From the NCBI RefSeq assembly GCF_022317005.1, contig NZ_CP081006.1, positions 3,038,001 through 3,102,000 on the forward strand: a stretch of 64,000 nucleotides of DNA, written 5' to 3'. The DNA is from Mycobacterium sp. IDR2000157661. GTDB lineage: Bacteria > Actinomycetota > Actinomycetes > Mycobacteriales > Mycobacteriaceae. A model generated the notes under the pieces. It was not told where the DNA came from, ran no database searches, and saw only the letters and a list, made by a program, of their open reading frames with translations. Made by a program: the position numbers and the translations under genes. Positions within the stretch are counted from its first letter, which is position 1. Each line of letters begins with the position of its first letter. Below are positions 18,883 through 28,060 of the stretch, in pieces.

Positions 18883-21283
18883 TCTGCCCCTGAGCGGCTT
18901 CACCGTCGTCGACCTGTCCAGCGGCATCGCCGGCGCTTACTGCACCAAGCTGCTGGCCGACGGGGGCGCCGACGTCGTCAAAGTGGAGTCACCGCAAGGT
19001 GACCCGCTGCGGCGCTGGTCGGCGTCAGGATCCTTCGAAGGGGAGGGTGACGGTGCGCTGTTCAGCTTCCTGGCATGCTCGAAACACAGCGTTGTCGTCA
19101 ATACCGACGACGCCGAACTGCTTCGCGAATTGCTGGGCGCCGCTGACGCGGTGGTGTGGTCGCGGGGCTCCGCGGTCGCCGAGACCGCGCAGTTCACCCC
19201 GGCCGCGCTGGCCGACGCGTATCCGCACCTGACGGTCACCGCCATCACGCCATTCGGTCTGGAGGGGCCGTGGGCGGACAAACCCGCCACCGAGTTCACG
19301 GTTCAGGCGTGGTCGGGCGGGGTGATCGGGCTGGGTCGTGGCGCACAGGACCGGCCCCCGTTGCACGTCGCGGGTCAGATCGGCGAATGGCTCACCGGCG
19401 CGTATGCGGCGGCTGGCACCATGGCGGTGTCGTCGGGGCTGGTCGACGTCTCGATGCTGGAAGCCGAAATACTCTGTCTGACTTACTATTCAGTGTCGTT
19501 CCACGATGTGCTGGGCAGGCCGTTCCGCGACCGGCGCCGACTCACCATCCCCGGGGTGGCGACGGCGGCCGACGGGCTGGTGGCGCTGGGCTGCGGTACC
19601 GCGCAGCAGTGGTTCGACCTGTGCGCGATGACCGGGCACGACGAGTGGATCGACGAAACCTCGGAGCTGTCGATCACCGAGCAGGCCAACATCCACGCCG
19701 AGGAAATCTATGCGTGGGTGCGCGAGAACGACGTCGCCGAGATCCTCGACCTGTCGAGCGCATTCCGTATCCCGAACGCGCCGGTCGGAAACGGCGCCAC
19801 CGTCACGTCGTTCGACCAGTTCGTCGAGCGCTGTACCTTCGTCACCAATCCCCGCGACGGCTTCACCCAACCCGCGGCGCCCTACCGGACGAGCCCGCCG
19901 CTGACCCGCGATCCGCAACCCGCGCCCCGCCTCGGCGAGCACACCGAGCTGTATCGCCGAAATGGAATTCCCGGTCATGAAGGCGAGCGCTTGAGAGCCG
20001 GGAATTCCATTTCGGCGACACCGCCGTTCGAGGGGTTGCGGGTGCTCGACATGACGAGCTTCTGGGCCGGGCCGTCGTGCACCCACGCGCTGGCGCTGCT
20101 GGGCGCTGAGGTCATCCACGTCGAATCCACCGCGCGCCCCGACGGCACCCGACTGATCGCCGGCGTGCCGATCAGCGAAGACCGGTGGTGGGAGCGCTCG
20201 CCGATCTTCTCGGGTCTGAACACCAACAAGAAGAGCGTGACCCTCGACATCCGCTCCGAACCCGGCGTCGAACTCCTCCGCAGGCTCGTCGCGACATGTG
20301 ACGTGATCGTGGAGAACTACACGCCGCGGGTGCTCGACCAGATCGGCCTGGACTTCGACGAAGTGCAGCGGTTGCGGCCCGACGTCATCATGATGCGCAT
20401 GCCCGGATTCGGCCTCGACGGGCCGTGGCGCGACAAGCCGGCGTTCGCCTACGTCATCGAGGACGCATCCGGTATCACCTGGCTGACCGGTCATCCGGAC
20501 CAGAACCCGGTCGAACCGTACTCGGTGGGCGATCCGAATGCCGGTGTCCACGGCCTCAATGCGCTGCTACTCGCGATCGCCCACCGCGAGCGCACCGGCA
20601 ACGGGGTGCGCATTGAGGCGGCGATGGTCGAGGCTGCGCTGAACGTCGCCGCCGAGCAGGTCGTCGAGTACTCGGCCTACGGCGCCCTGCTGCAGCGCGA
20701 CGGCAATCGCGGCCCTGCTGCGGCGCCGCAAAACCTCTACCGCACCAGCGAACCCGATGAGTTCGGCAGGCCCGACGACTGGGTGGCGATCGCGGTGGCC
20801 ACCGACGACCAGTGGACGGCCCTGCTGGCGGTCCTCGGCGACCCGAAGTGGGTCACGGTCGAGATGGCGTCCAGTGCGGGTAGGCGGGCTCACCATGAGC
20901 TCATCGACGAACACCTGAGCCGCTGGTGCGCCGCCCGCTCCGGCGACGACGTCGTCGAAACGCTCTGGGCGGCGGGCGTCCCCGTGGCGAAGGTCATGCA
21001 GCCGCACCGCGTCGCCGACCTGCCGCAGCTGGTGTACCGCGGCTTCTACGAACCCGTCGAGCACCCGGTGAACCCGACCGCCCGCCACAGCACGGTACCC
21101 ATGCGCATCAGCACCGGACCGTCACGATTCCATCGGACCCACGCTCCGCTGCTCGGTCAGCACAACCGCGAGGTGCTGCGCGGCTTGGGGGTGTCCGACG
21201 AGGAGATCGCCGATCTCGAGAACCGGGGGATCATCGGGACGGCGCCGGCGGGCTTGACCATCCGCACCACCAAGACTGGTTGA
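18875..21283 (+). CDS. Two-domain CaiB/BaiF (family III) CoA-transferase
   Basis: An 802-residue protein with two complete family III CoA-transferase domains, at about residues 5-360 and 390-800. Each domain opens with the family pattern (GFTVVDLSSGIAG; GLRVLDMTSFWAG). In the second domain VGDPNAGVHG carries the expected catalytic aspartate. The matching part of the first domain reads AGQIGEWLTG, without an aspartate, so the first half is probably structural. Such enzymes move CoA between carboxylic acids. The linker between the domains is encoded by a long perfect inverted repeat (see 19954-20018). The protein would activate the carboxylate made upstream in the pathway for the neighbouring crotonase. 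Confidence 0.88.
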   Translation: MADLPLSGFTVVDLSSGIAGAYCTKLLADGGADVVKVESPQGDPLRRWSASGSFEGEGDGALFSFLACSKHSVVVNTDDAELLRELLGAADAVVWSRGSAVAETAQFTPAALADAYPHLTVTAITPFGLEGPWADKPATEFTVQAWSGGVIGLGRGAQDRPPLHVAGQIGEWLTGAYAAAGTMAVSSGLVDVSMLEAEILCLTYYSVSFHDVLGRPFRDRRRLTIPGVATAADGLVALGCGTAQQWFDLCAMTGHDEWIDETSELSITEQANIHAEEIYAWVRENDVAEILDLSSAFRIPNAPVGNGATVTSFDQFVERCTFVTNPRDGFTQPAAPYRTSPPLTRDPQPAPRLGEHTELYRRNGIPGHEGERLRAGNSISATPPFEGLRVLDMTSFWAGPSCTHALALLGAEVIHVESTARPDGTRLIAGVPISEDRWWERSPIFSGLNTNKKSVTLDIRSEPGVELLRRLVATCDVIVENYTPRVLDQIGLDFDEVQRLRPDVIMMRMPGFGLDGPWRDKPAFAYVIEDASGITWLTGHPDQNPVEPYSVGDPNAGVHGLNALLLAIAHRERTGNGVRIEAAMVEAALNVAAEQVVEYSAYGALLQRDGNRGPAAAPQNLYRTSEPDEFGRPDDWVAIAVATDDQWTALLAVLGDPKWVTVEMASSAGRRAHHELIDEHLSRWCAARSGDDVVETLWAAGVPVAKVMQPHRVADLPQLVYRGFYEPVEHPVNPTARHSTVPMRISTGPSRFHRTHAPLLGQHNREVLRGLGVSDEEIADLENRGIIGTAPAGLTIRTTKTG
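19954..20018. repeat. Perfect 21-base inverted repeat inside CoA-transferase gene
   Basis: Bases 19954-19974 and 19998-20018 are exact reverse complements (left arm begins TCGCCGAAATGG and ends GAATTCCCGG), with a 23-base spacer. The reading frame stays open through it and encodes the interdomain linker (from YRRNGIPG to AGNSISA). The hairpin would be very stable. It looks like a small palindromic insertion element tolerated in frame at a domain boundary. I see no second copy in this window. Confidence 0.85.
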
Positions 21284-21291
21284 CTCGACCG

Positions 21292-22104
21292 ATGGCCATT
21301 GATCCATCCGACATCCTGCTCACCGGTCGTGTCGCGGTCGTCACCGGCGGGGGAGCCGGCATCGGCAAGGGCATCGCCGCGGGCCTCGCGGCCTTCGGCG
21401 CCTCGGTAGCGATCTGGGAGCGCGACACGAACACGTGCCGGTCGACCGCCGACAGCGTCGGTGCGCTGGGCCTGACCGTCGATGTCCGCGACACCGAGCA
21501 GGTCGACACGGCCCTCGAGCGCACCGTCGCCGAACTCGGCGAGGTCTCGATCCTGGTGAACAACGCCGGCGGCGTGTTCAATTCGCCGTTGCTGGATACC
21601 ACCGAGAACGGCTGGGATGCGCTGTACAAGGCCAACCTGCGCCATGTGCTGTTGTGCACCCAGCGGGTGGCCCGGCGACTTGTGACCGCGGGGCGGCCCG
21701 GCAGCGTCATCAACGTGACGTCGATCGAGGGAGTCCGAGCGGCCCCGGGTTACGCGGCGTACGCGGCCGCGAAGGCGGGCGTCGTCAACTACACGCAGAC
21801 CGCGGCATTCGAGCTGGCGCCGAACGACATTCGCGTCAACGCCATCGCTCCCGACCTCACGCTCACCGAGGGACTCATGCGGATGTCCGGCGGTACGCTG
21901 CGGGCCGACGCGGCCCCCGGCGTTCCGATGGGCCGCCCCGGTCACGTCGACGAGATCGCCGCCACCGCAGTGTTCCTCGCCTCCGACATGGCCGGCTACA
22001 TCACCGGGCAGACGATCCACGTCGACGGGGGCACGCACGCCGCCGGCGGGTGGTACCACCACCCCGGAACCGGCAGGCCGACACTCGGCCCACCCGCTCA
22101 GTGA
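21292..22104 (+). CDS. SDR-family oxidoreductase
   Basis: A 270-residue SDR starting eight bases after the CoA-transferase. It shows VVTGGGAGIGKG at residues 16-27, VNNAGG, INVTSIEG, YAAAK for the Tyr-xxx-Lys pair, and ITGQTIHVDGGTHAAGG near the C-terminus. It is probably a 3-hydroxyacyl-CoA or alcohol dehydrogenase completing the operon. It is the last gene of the rightward run; its stop lies inside the last codons of a converging SDR gene (seven-base overlap), and no separate terminator hairpin is seen. Confidence 0.88.
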   Translation: MAIDPSDILLTGRVAVVTGGGAGIGKGIAAGLAAFGASVAIWERDTNTCRSTADSVGALGLTVDVRDTEQVDTALERTVAELGEVSILVNNAGGVFNSPLLDTTENGWDALYKANLRHVLLCTQRVARRLVTAGRPGSVINVTSIEGVRAAPGYAAYAAAKAGVVNYTQTAAFELAPNDIRVNAIAPDLTLTEGLMRMSGGTLRADAAPGVPMGRPGHVDEIAATAVFLASDMAGYITGQTIHVDGGTHAAGGWYHHPGTGRPTLGPPAQ

Positions 22105-22940
22105 GTCCAGCCCGCGGCCGACTGCTCGTCGAAGGTGCGGTCGATGCGTTCGAAGCGGCGCCGGATCGAATCGCGCGACGCGCGGTGCGGCAGCACGTAG
22201 AGCCGGTTGGCCAGGATCGCCTCTGCGGTCAGCCGCGCCACATCGTCGACGTTGAGCACCGAATCGTCGGTCGGATTCGACGCCAACTGTTGCACGGTCT
22301 CGGCGGGCGACGGCGTGGGCGGGCCGTAGTCCTCGCTGCGGACCCGTTCGGTGTTTTCCAACAGGTTGGTCTCGACGATCATCGGGCACAGCACCGTCAC
22401 GCCGATGCCGTTGCCGCGCACTTCGCGCGACAGCGTCTCGGCGAGCGCGACGACGCCGTACTTGGCCACGCAGTACGGACCCAGTCCGATGTTGGGGATC
22501 AGTCCGGCGAACGACGATGTGAAGGCGATGTGGCTGTCTGCCTCTTGTGCGATCAGGCGGGGCAGGAACGCCTCGACACCGTGGATGCAGCCCCACAGGT
22601 CGACGTCGATCACGAAGCGCCAGTCGTCGTGGCTGGCGTCAACGATCGGTCCGGCGTAGGCGATGCCCGCGTTGTTGAACACCAGGTGCACGTCGCCGAA
22701 GACGTCGAACGCCTCGTCGGCCAGCCGCTGCACGTCGTCGAGTCTGCGCACATCGCACACGACGCCGTGCGCGTCGACACCGCCGGCGCGCAGGTCGGCC
22801 ACGGCGCGGTCGAGTGCCGCCGAGTCGATGTCGCTGAGCATGATCCGGGCCCCACGCCCGGCGAATTCCGTTGCCGCGGCGAACCCTATGCCGCTCGCGC
22901 CGCCGGTGATGACCGCCGCGCGGCCCATGAAACTGTCCAC
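22098..22940 (-). CDS. SDR-family oxidoreductase
   Basis: A 280-residue SDR with VITGGASGIGFAAA near residue 10, FNNAGIAYAGP, FTSSFAGLIPN and YCVAK as the catalytic Tyr-xxx-Lys. The long C-terminal part (DRTFDEQSAAGWTH) and the LYVLPHRASRDSIRRRFERI segment are typical of mycobacterial SDRs annotated as acetoin reductase-like or cis-diol-like dehydrogenases; the substrate is unknown. It reads leftward and converges on the preceding SDR. An epimerase-type gene lies 18 bases upstream on the same strand, and the two probably form one operon. Confidence 0.87.
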   Translation of the reverse strand: MDSFMGRAAVITGGASGIGFAAATEFAGRGARIMLSDIDSAALDRAVADLRAGGVDAHGVVCDVRRLDDVQRLADEAFDVFGDVHLVFNNAGIAYAGPIVDASHDDWRFVIDVDLWGCIHGVEAFLPRLIAQEADSHIAFTSSFAGLIPNIGLGPYCVAKYGVVALAETLSREVRGNGIGVTVLCPMIVETNLLENTERVRSEDYGPPTPSPAETVQQLASNPTDDSVLNVDDVARLTAEAILANRLYVLPHRASRDSIRRRFERIDRTFDEQSAAGWTH

Positions 22941-22958
22941 GCGGCGAACCCTATGCGG

Positions 22959-24035
22959 TCAGGGCAGCTCGCGGGGCTGATCCCACGCCGGCTCGCCCAA
23001 CCGGGCGCGGATCGCGCCCCACGGGTCGGCGTAGGTGCCCGGCGCCTTCCAGTAGGCACCCCGACGTTTCAGCACCCCGCGCGCGAGCGGCGCCAACGGC
23101 CGCAGCAGGTAACGCTTGAACCCGAAGTTCGCCCGTAGCTCGGCCATCATGTCCGGCCACGCATGGTGCTGGAATTGCAGCGCCTCCTGGGCCCTGGTGG
23201 TGTCCATCCAGTCGGTGACGAACCAGTCCGAGTCGCTGCTCGGGTCCCCGGGACGCCCCTTCGGAATCGCCCCTGGAACGCCCAGCGCCTCCGACATCGC
23301 CGCTCCGACGTCACCCTGCCGATGCCGATGCGAATCGTCACCGGCGATCAACAGGATCTCGCCGGTGGCGTCGGCGGTGGTGGCCGCCGCGCATGCCCAT
23401 GCGACGTCGCGTACGTCGACACTGTGCAACCGGCCGTCCGTGGGCAGAGCACTCTCGAACAGCAGCGCGTCGGCGGTCAACGGGAAGGCGGAGATGTCGG
23501 TGCCGAGCACGCCTCCGAATCGCAGCACCACCCATTCCAGGCGTGACGACCGCACGATCGCCTCCGCCTCCGCCTTGGTTCCGCTGTACAGATCGCATGG
23601 CCGCATCGGATCGTCGGCGCGCAGCGGCGGTCGGGTGGTGTGCGGGTTGCGAGGGCCGAAGACCGCATTGCTGGAGGCGTGCACGAAGCGCGGCCGGACG
23701 GTCTGCGCCTCGGCGATGCGCACCAACGTCGCGGTGGCATCGACATTTACCCGCCGCGCGAGCTTCTGACTCTGGTAGATCCGCGGCGGGATCACCGCGG
23801 CCAGGTGGATGATCGACTCGGGTGCGACGTCGGTGATCAGGCCCTGCACCTGCTCGGCATCCGTCAAGTCGGTCCACCGGATTGATACGCCGTCAGGCAA
23901 CTTGTCGACAGACTTGCGGTTGGCGGGGGTGTCCAGGTCGGCTACGACGACGCTGCGGCCGAGCTCGGCCAAGCGGCGCACGGTGGCCGATCCCACTAAG
24001 CCGAAGCCGCCTGTGACGAGCACCGTCTCTGACAT
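22959..24035 (-). CDS. NAD-dependent epimerase/dehydratase-family protein
   Basis: A 358-residue extended SDR. MSETVLVTGGFGLVGSATVRRL holds the TGGxGxxG nucleotide motif in two adjoining parts, DLTD follows, HLAAVIPP marks the fourth strand, and ASSNAVFG with LYSGTK gives the serine and the Tyr-xxx-Lys pair. Members act on nucleotide sugars, steroids or other hydroxy-ketones; the C-terminal RYLLRPLAPLARGVLKRRG is basic and could be membrane-associated. The ATG at 24035 has AGGAG seven bases before it. The frame extends upstream without evidence of coding. It diverges from the PlsC-like acyltransferase gene. Confidence 0.85.
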   Translation of the reverse strand: MSETVLVTGGFGLVGSATVRRLAELGRSVVVADLDTPANRKSVDKLPDGVSIRWTDLTDAEQVQGLITDVAPESIIHLAAVIPPRIYQSQKLARRVNVDATATLVRIAEAQTVRPRFVHASSNAVFGPRNPHTTRPPLRADDPMRPCDLYSGTKAEAEAIVRSSRLEWVVLRFGGVLGTDISAFPLTADALLFESALPTDGRLHSVDVRDVAWACAAATTADATGEILLIAGDDSHRHRQGDVGAAMSEALGVPGAIPKGRPGDPSSDSDWFVTDWMDTTRAQEALQFQHHAWPDMMAELRANFGFKRYLLRPLAPLARGVLKRRGAYWKAPGTYADPWGAIRARLGEPAWDQPRELP

Positions 24036-24127
24036 GCTTCTCCTATGCGAGTTGGGGCGATTATCACATTCTCCATTTAAGAGAGTAACGTATTCGCTGA
24101 TCAGCGCGGACGGGCGAAGGGGTAGAT
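24036..24127. promoter_or_regulatory. Divergent intergenic region
   Basis: This 92-base AT-richer gap separates the leftward epimerase and the rightward acyltransferase and must carry both promoters. A small inverted repeat TCTC-N7-GAGA lies at 24070-24084 and may be an operator. No clear -35/-10 pair is visible. Confidence 0.4.
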
Positions 24128-24931
24128 GTGAGCGCCGACGAAGTCGACCCGGAGGCCCACAAGTGGGACCCGGCATTCACCCGGCAGATTAAGAACACCG
24201 TGGGGCCCCTTATCAAGGGGTACTTCCGCGCGGAGGTGCGCGACGTCGACCGCATTCCGGCGGCGGGCGGAGCGCTGGTGGTGTCGAATCACTCCGGCGG
24301 CATGTTCACGCCGGACGTGCTCATCTTCGCACCCGCCTTCTATGACGAGTTCGGATTCGACCGGCCCATCTACACCCTGGGCCACGACATGATCTTTGTC
24401 GGGCCCATCGGCGCCTTGTTGCGCCGAGCCGGTGTCATCGAGGCCAACCGGGAGAACGCCGCGAAAGCCCTGCGGTCCGGCGCGGTCGTGCTGGTGTTTC
24501 CCGGTGGTGATTACGACTCGTACCGGTCAACTTTCTCGGAGAACCTCATCGACTTCAGCGGGCGCACCGGTTACGTGCGGACCGCGATCGAGACCGGTGT
24601 GCCGATCGTGCCGATGGTGTCGATCGGCGGACAAGAAACCCAGCTGTTCCTCGCCCGTGGTGACTCGATCGCCCGGCGCCTCGGCCTCAAGCGGCTGCGC
24701 GCCGAGATCCTGCCGATCAGCGTCGGTTTCCCGTTCGGAGTGTCGGTATTCTTTCCACCCAACCTGCCGCTGCCTGCCAAGATCGTGACACGGGTGCTAC
24801 CGCCGATCGATGTGGTCGAGCAGTTCGGTGAGGACCCCGACGTCAAGGAGGTCGATGCGCACGTGCGCACAGTGATGCAGGCCGCGCTCGACGAGCTGGC
24901 CGCCGAACGCCGCTTCCCGGTGCTGGGCTGA
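24128..24931 (+). CDS. PlsC-like lysophospholipid acyltransferase family protein
   Basis: A 267-residue acyltransferase starting at GTG 24128 behind AAGGGG. SNHSGGMFTPD is the region of the catalytic histidine, VFPGGDYDSYR corresponds to the EGTR-like acceptor motif, and PIVPMVSIGG is the fourth family block. It should transfer an acyl group from acyl-CoA to a glycerol phosphate or related alcohol at the inner membrane face. It is followed five bases later by an acyl-CoA synthetase gene that could supply acyl-CoA. A role in lipid assembly rather than catabolism is likely. Confidence 0.87.
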   Translation: MSADEVDPEAHKWDPAFTRQIKNTVGPLIKGYFRAEVRDVDRIPAAGGALVVSNHSGGMFTPDVLIFAPAFYDEFGFDRPIYTLGHDMIFVGPIGALLRRAGVIEANRENAAKALRSGAVVLVFPGGDYDSYRSTFSENLIDFSGRTGYVRTAIETGVPIVPMVSIGGQETQLFLARGDSIARRLGLKRLRAEILPISVGFPFGVSVFFPPNLPLPAKIVTRVLPPIDVVEQFGEDPDVKEVDAHVRTVMQAALDELAAERRFPVLG

Positions 24932-24936
24932 CGACC

Positions 24937-26544
24937 ATGGCCGACGTACTCGGACTCGTGCAGACACTGTGGCGGGCCCGCCTCATCGCACCGATGCGAC
25001 CGGACAGGTACGTGCGGATGGGTGCCGCGATGCGCCGAGCGGGAATCACCGCGACGGTCGGCTTCGCCGCGGCCGCGCAGCGATGTCCTGACCGTCCCGG
25101 TCTGGTGGACGAGCGTGGCACCCTGACCTGGAAGCAGCTCGACGACCGGTGCGATGCCGTGGCCGCCGGTCTGCAGCAGCTGCCAGGCGGCGCGCCCAGC
25201 ACCGTTGCGGTGATGTGCCGCAACCATCGCGGCTTCATCGAGGCGTTGGTCGCGGCCAACCGGATGGGCGCCGACGTGCTGCTGCTCAACACCTCGTTCG
25301 CGGGTCCGGCGCTCGCCGAAGTGGTCGACCGCGAAGGCGCCGACGCCGTCATCTACGACGAGGAGTTCACCGCGATCGTCGCGCGCGCGATGGACGACAA
25401 GCCAGCCGCCACCCGCATTCTGGCGTGGACCGACGGACCAGCCGACGGGCTCACTCTCGACCAGCTCATCGACGCCAACGTCGGCCGTCGGCCGGAGCCC
25501 GCCGAGCGCACGAGCAACATCATCCTGCTCACCTCCGGCACCACCGGAACCCCCAAGGGTGCCAAGCGCGGTGCAGGCAGCGGCGGCGCAGGTGACCTGA
25601 AGGCGGTGCTCGACCGCACGCCGTGGCGCGCCGAGGAGACGATCGTCATCGCCGCCCCGATGTTCCATGCCTGGGGCTTCTCGCAGCTGTTGTTCGCGGC
25701 GCTGCTGGCCTGCACGATCGTCACGCGACGCAAGTTCGATCCGGAAGCGACGCTGGACCTGATCGACCGCTACCAGGCGACCGGGCTGGCGGTGGTGCCG
25801 GTGATGTTCGACCGAATCATGGACCTTCCGGACGAGGTGCGGAATCGCTACAGCGGCAAGTCACTTCGATTCGCCACCGCCTCGGGGTCCCGGATGCGCC
25901 CTGATGTGGTGATCAAGTTCATGGACCAGTTCGGCGACGTGATCTACAACAACTACAACGCGACCGAAGCGGGGATGATCGCGACCGCCACGCCGGCGGA
26001 CCTTCGGGCGGCGCCCGACACGGCGGGCACAGCGGCCGACGGCACCGAGATCCGCATCCTGGATGCGGACTTCACCGAGGTTCCCCGCGGTGAGACCGGA
26101 CAGATATTCGTCCGCAGCGGAACCCTTTTCGAGGGGTACACCTCGGGCAAGACCAAGGACTTCCACGAGGGTTTCATGGCCTCGGGTGATATGGGGTACC
26201 TCGACGACGCCGGCCGGCTGTTCGTGGTGGGACGCGACGACGAGATGATCGTGTCGGGCGGGGAGAACGTCTACCCGCTCGAGGTCGAGAACACTCTGGT
26301 GGCGCACTCGGCTGTCGAGGAAGCCGTTGTCCTCGGCGTCGACGACGAGCAGTACGGCCAGCGCCTGGTGGCGTTCGTGGTGCTGGCCAAGGGCGGCACG
26401 GTCACCCCCGACGACCTCAAACAGTACGTACGCGACAATCTGGCCAATTACAAAGTGCCACGCCAGATCACGATCCTCGACGAGTTACCGCGCGGCAGCA
26501 CCGGCAAGGTGTTGCGCAACGACCTGCTCGATCAGGTGACTTAA
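24937..26544 (+). CDS. Acyl-CoA synthetase (FadD-type)
   Basis: A 535-residue adenylate-forming enzyme. The AMP-binding P-loop is LLTSGTTGTPKGAKR, followed by NNYNATEAG, the aspartate in ASGDMGYLDD, the hinge VGRDDEMIVSGGENVYP and the C-terminal catalytic lysine in PRGSTGKVLRND. It activates a carboxylic acid to acyl-CoA through an acyl-AMP. The N-terminal 60 residues are of the mycobacterial FadD12 type. It is co-oriented and almost contiguous with the PlsC gene and converges by four bases with a wax ester synthase gene, suggesting a lipid storage locus. Confidence 0.91.
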   Translation: MADVLGLVQTLWRARLIAPMRPDRYVRMGAAMRRAGITATVGFAAAAQRCPDRPGLVDERGTLTWKQLDDRCDAVAAGLQQLPGGAPSTVAVMCRNHRGFIEALVAANRMGADVLLLNTSFAGPALAEVVDREGADAVIYDEEFTAIVARAMDDKPAATRILAWTDGPADGLTLDQLIDANVGRRPEPAERTSNIILLTSGTTGTPKGAKRGAGSGGAGDLKAVLDRTPWRAEETIVIAAPMFHAWGFSQLLFAALLACTIVTRRKFDPEATLDLIDRYQATGLAVVPVMFDRIMDLPDEVRNRYSGKSLRFATASGSRMRPDVVIKFMDQFGDVIYNNYNATEAGMIATATPADLRAAPDTAGTAADGTEIRILDADFTEVPRGETGQIFVRSGTLFEGYTSGKTKDFHEGFMASGDMGYLDDAGRLFVVGRDDEMIVSGGENVYPLEVENTLVAHSAVEEAVVLGVDDEQYGQRLVAFVVLAKGGTVTPDDLKQYVRDNLANYKVPRQITILDELPRGSTGKVLRNDLLDQVT

Positions 26545-27992
26545 GTGGCGGAGGTGGCCGGGGCCATCGCCGTTCGAACGGTGGAGAGCGCGGGGAGGTT
26601 CGCCGCCTCGCGTATCTCGGTCAGGCCGTGGATCATCGCGTCCGTGGCCTCGTGGACGTCTTCGAAGGTCTGGTCGTCGGAGAGCACCGAGATGTCGACC
26701 TGATCGACGTAACTCCACACCGTCATGTTGAATGCGCTGCCCGGGGACAGCACGCCCACCGAGTAGATTTCGCTCACCTGCGCTCCGCCGATATGGCCTC
26801 GTTCTTTTGGGCCCGGCACGCTCGACACCGCGACATTCATCAGCCGGTTGTGCGCGGCGCGCTGACTCTGCCACCGAAGCAGTGTCGGTGTCAGCGGCGG
26901 TGGCAGGTACTCCATCAGCTGGCCCTGCAGCTTGGGACCGAGCAATTCGTAATCTTCCTTGGCGCGTGTCGTCGCCAGAGAGGTCAACCGGACCCGCTCG
27001 AGCGGGTCGTCGATGTGGACGGGCAGCGATACGGACAGGCCGCCGATCTCATTGCCGGTGACCCTGTCCGGTGACAGGTTGGTGCTCACCGGAACCGACG
27101 CCATCAGCGGGCGATCCGCGCGTCCGTCGTAGCGCAGCAGCAGTTCCCGCAGGCCGCCCGTCGCCGTGGCCAACACGATGTCGTTGAACGTCACCCCGAG
27201 GGCCTTGGCTGTCTGCTTGACTTCGGCCAGCGGCAGCGACGCCGTAGCGAACCTGCGGCCCGGTGACACCACGTGGTTGAGAAACGTCGGCGGGGTGTGG
27301 AACATCTTGGCCAGGTCCGGCAGGTCGCTGCGTTCCTTCGCGTGGCGGCGTAGCCGGGTGAAGCCCCGCACCGCATCCCGGGACAGCGCAGGCAGCGCCG
27401 CGATGTGGGCGGCGTGGTCGCGCATCGCGAATCTGAGGAGTTCGGACCTGGTCGGCGGACCACAGGTGGCATATTCGTCGCGCTCGTTCTGGGTGCCGTC
27501 GGCCAGATCCATCAGCCGTGCAAGGAGATTGGCCGACGCCACGCCGTCGGCCAGCGTGTGGTGAACCTTGCCGATGAGTGCGAAGCGGTCGTCGGCCATG
27601 CCCTCGGCGAAGTGGAACTCCCAGAGTGGTCGGCTGCGGTCCAGCGGCGTGCTGGCGATCTCACCGATTAACTCGTCGAGTTCGCGACGCCCACCGGGAC
27701 TCGGTACCCGAACGCGGTGCAGGTGGTAGTCGAGGTCTACCGGGCAGTCCTCCAGCCACATCGGGTGGTGCAACTTCAGCGGGATGTCCACCAATCGGTA
27801 GCGCAGGGGATCCAGCAGATGCAGTCGGCGTGCCACTGTGCGGCGGAACACCTCGAAGTCGAACTCCCTGCCGTGCTGTGTGCGGTAGTCGGCAGCGTGG
27901 ATGATTGCCACCTTCAACGTGTGCGTGTGCAGGTTCGGTGTCTCGCTGTAGAGCAGCATGGCGTCCATGCCGTTGAGTCGCTTCACATCCAC
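26541..27992 (-). CDS. Wax ester synthase/diacylglycerol acyltransferase (WS/DGAT)
   Basis: A 483-residue member of the WS/DGAT family that is expanded in mycobacteria. The active-site motif HHTLADG appears in GKVHHTLADGVAS near residue 140, and the N-terminus NGMDAMLLYSETPNLHTH matches the family. Later blocks include NDIVLATATGGLRELLL and NVAVSSVPGPKE. These enzymes acylate diacylglycerol or fatty alcohols with acyl-CoA at the membrane or lipid droplet surface. It lies tail-to-tail with the FadD gene. The 68 bases upstream show no clear promoter. Confidence 0.92.
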   Translation of the reverse strand: MDVKRLNGMDAMLLYSETPNLHTHTLKVAIIHAADYRTQHGREFDFEVFRRTVARRLHLLDPLRYRLVDIPLKLHHPMWLEDCPVDLDYHLHRVRVPSPGGRRELDELIGEIASTPLDRSRPLWEFHFAEGMADDRFALIGKVHHTLADGVASANLLARLMDLADGTQNERDEYATCGPPTRSELLRFAMRDHAAHIAALPALSRDAVRGFTRLRRHAKERSDLPDLAKMFHTPPTFLNHVVSPGRRFATASLPLAEVKQTAKALGVTFNDIVLATATGGLRELLLRYDGRADRPLMASVPVSTNLSPDRVTGNEIGGLSVSLPVHIDDPLERVRLTSLATTRAKEDYELLGPKLQGQLMEYLPPPLTPTLLRWQSQRAAHNRLMNVAVSSVPGPKERGHIGGAQVSEIYSVGVLSPGSAFNMTVWSYVDQVDISVLSDDQTFEDVHEATDAMIHGLTEIREAANLPALSTVRTAMAPATSAT

Positions 27993-28060
27993 CCCCTGCG
28001 CGCCGTTGGTATCGAGGGCTCTATCGAACCACCGGGACCGTCAAGATCGGGGGCTTTCGA

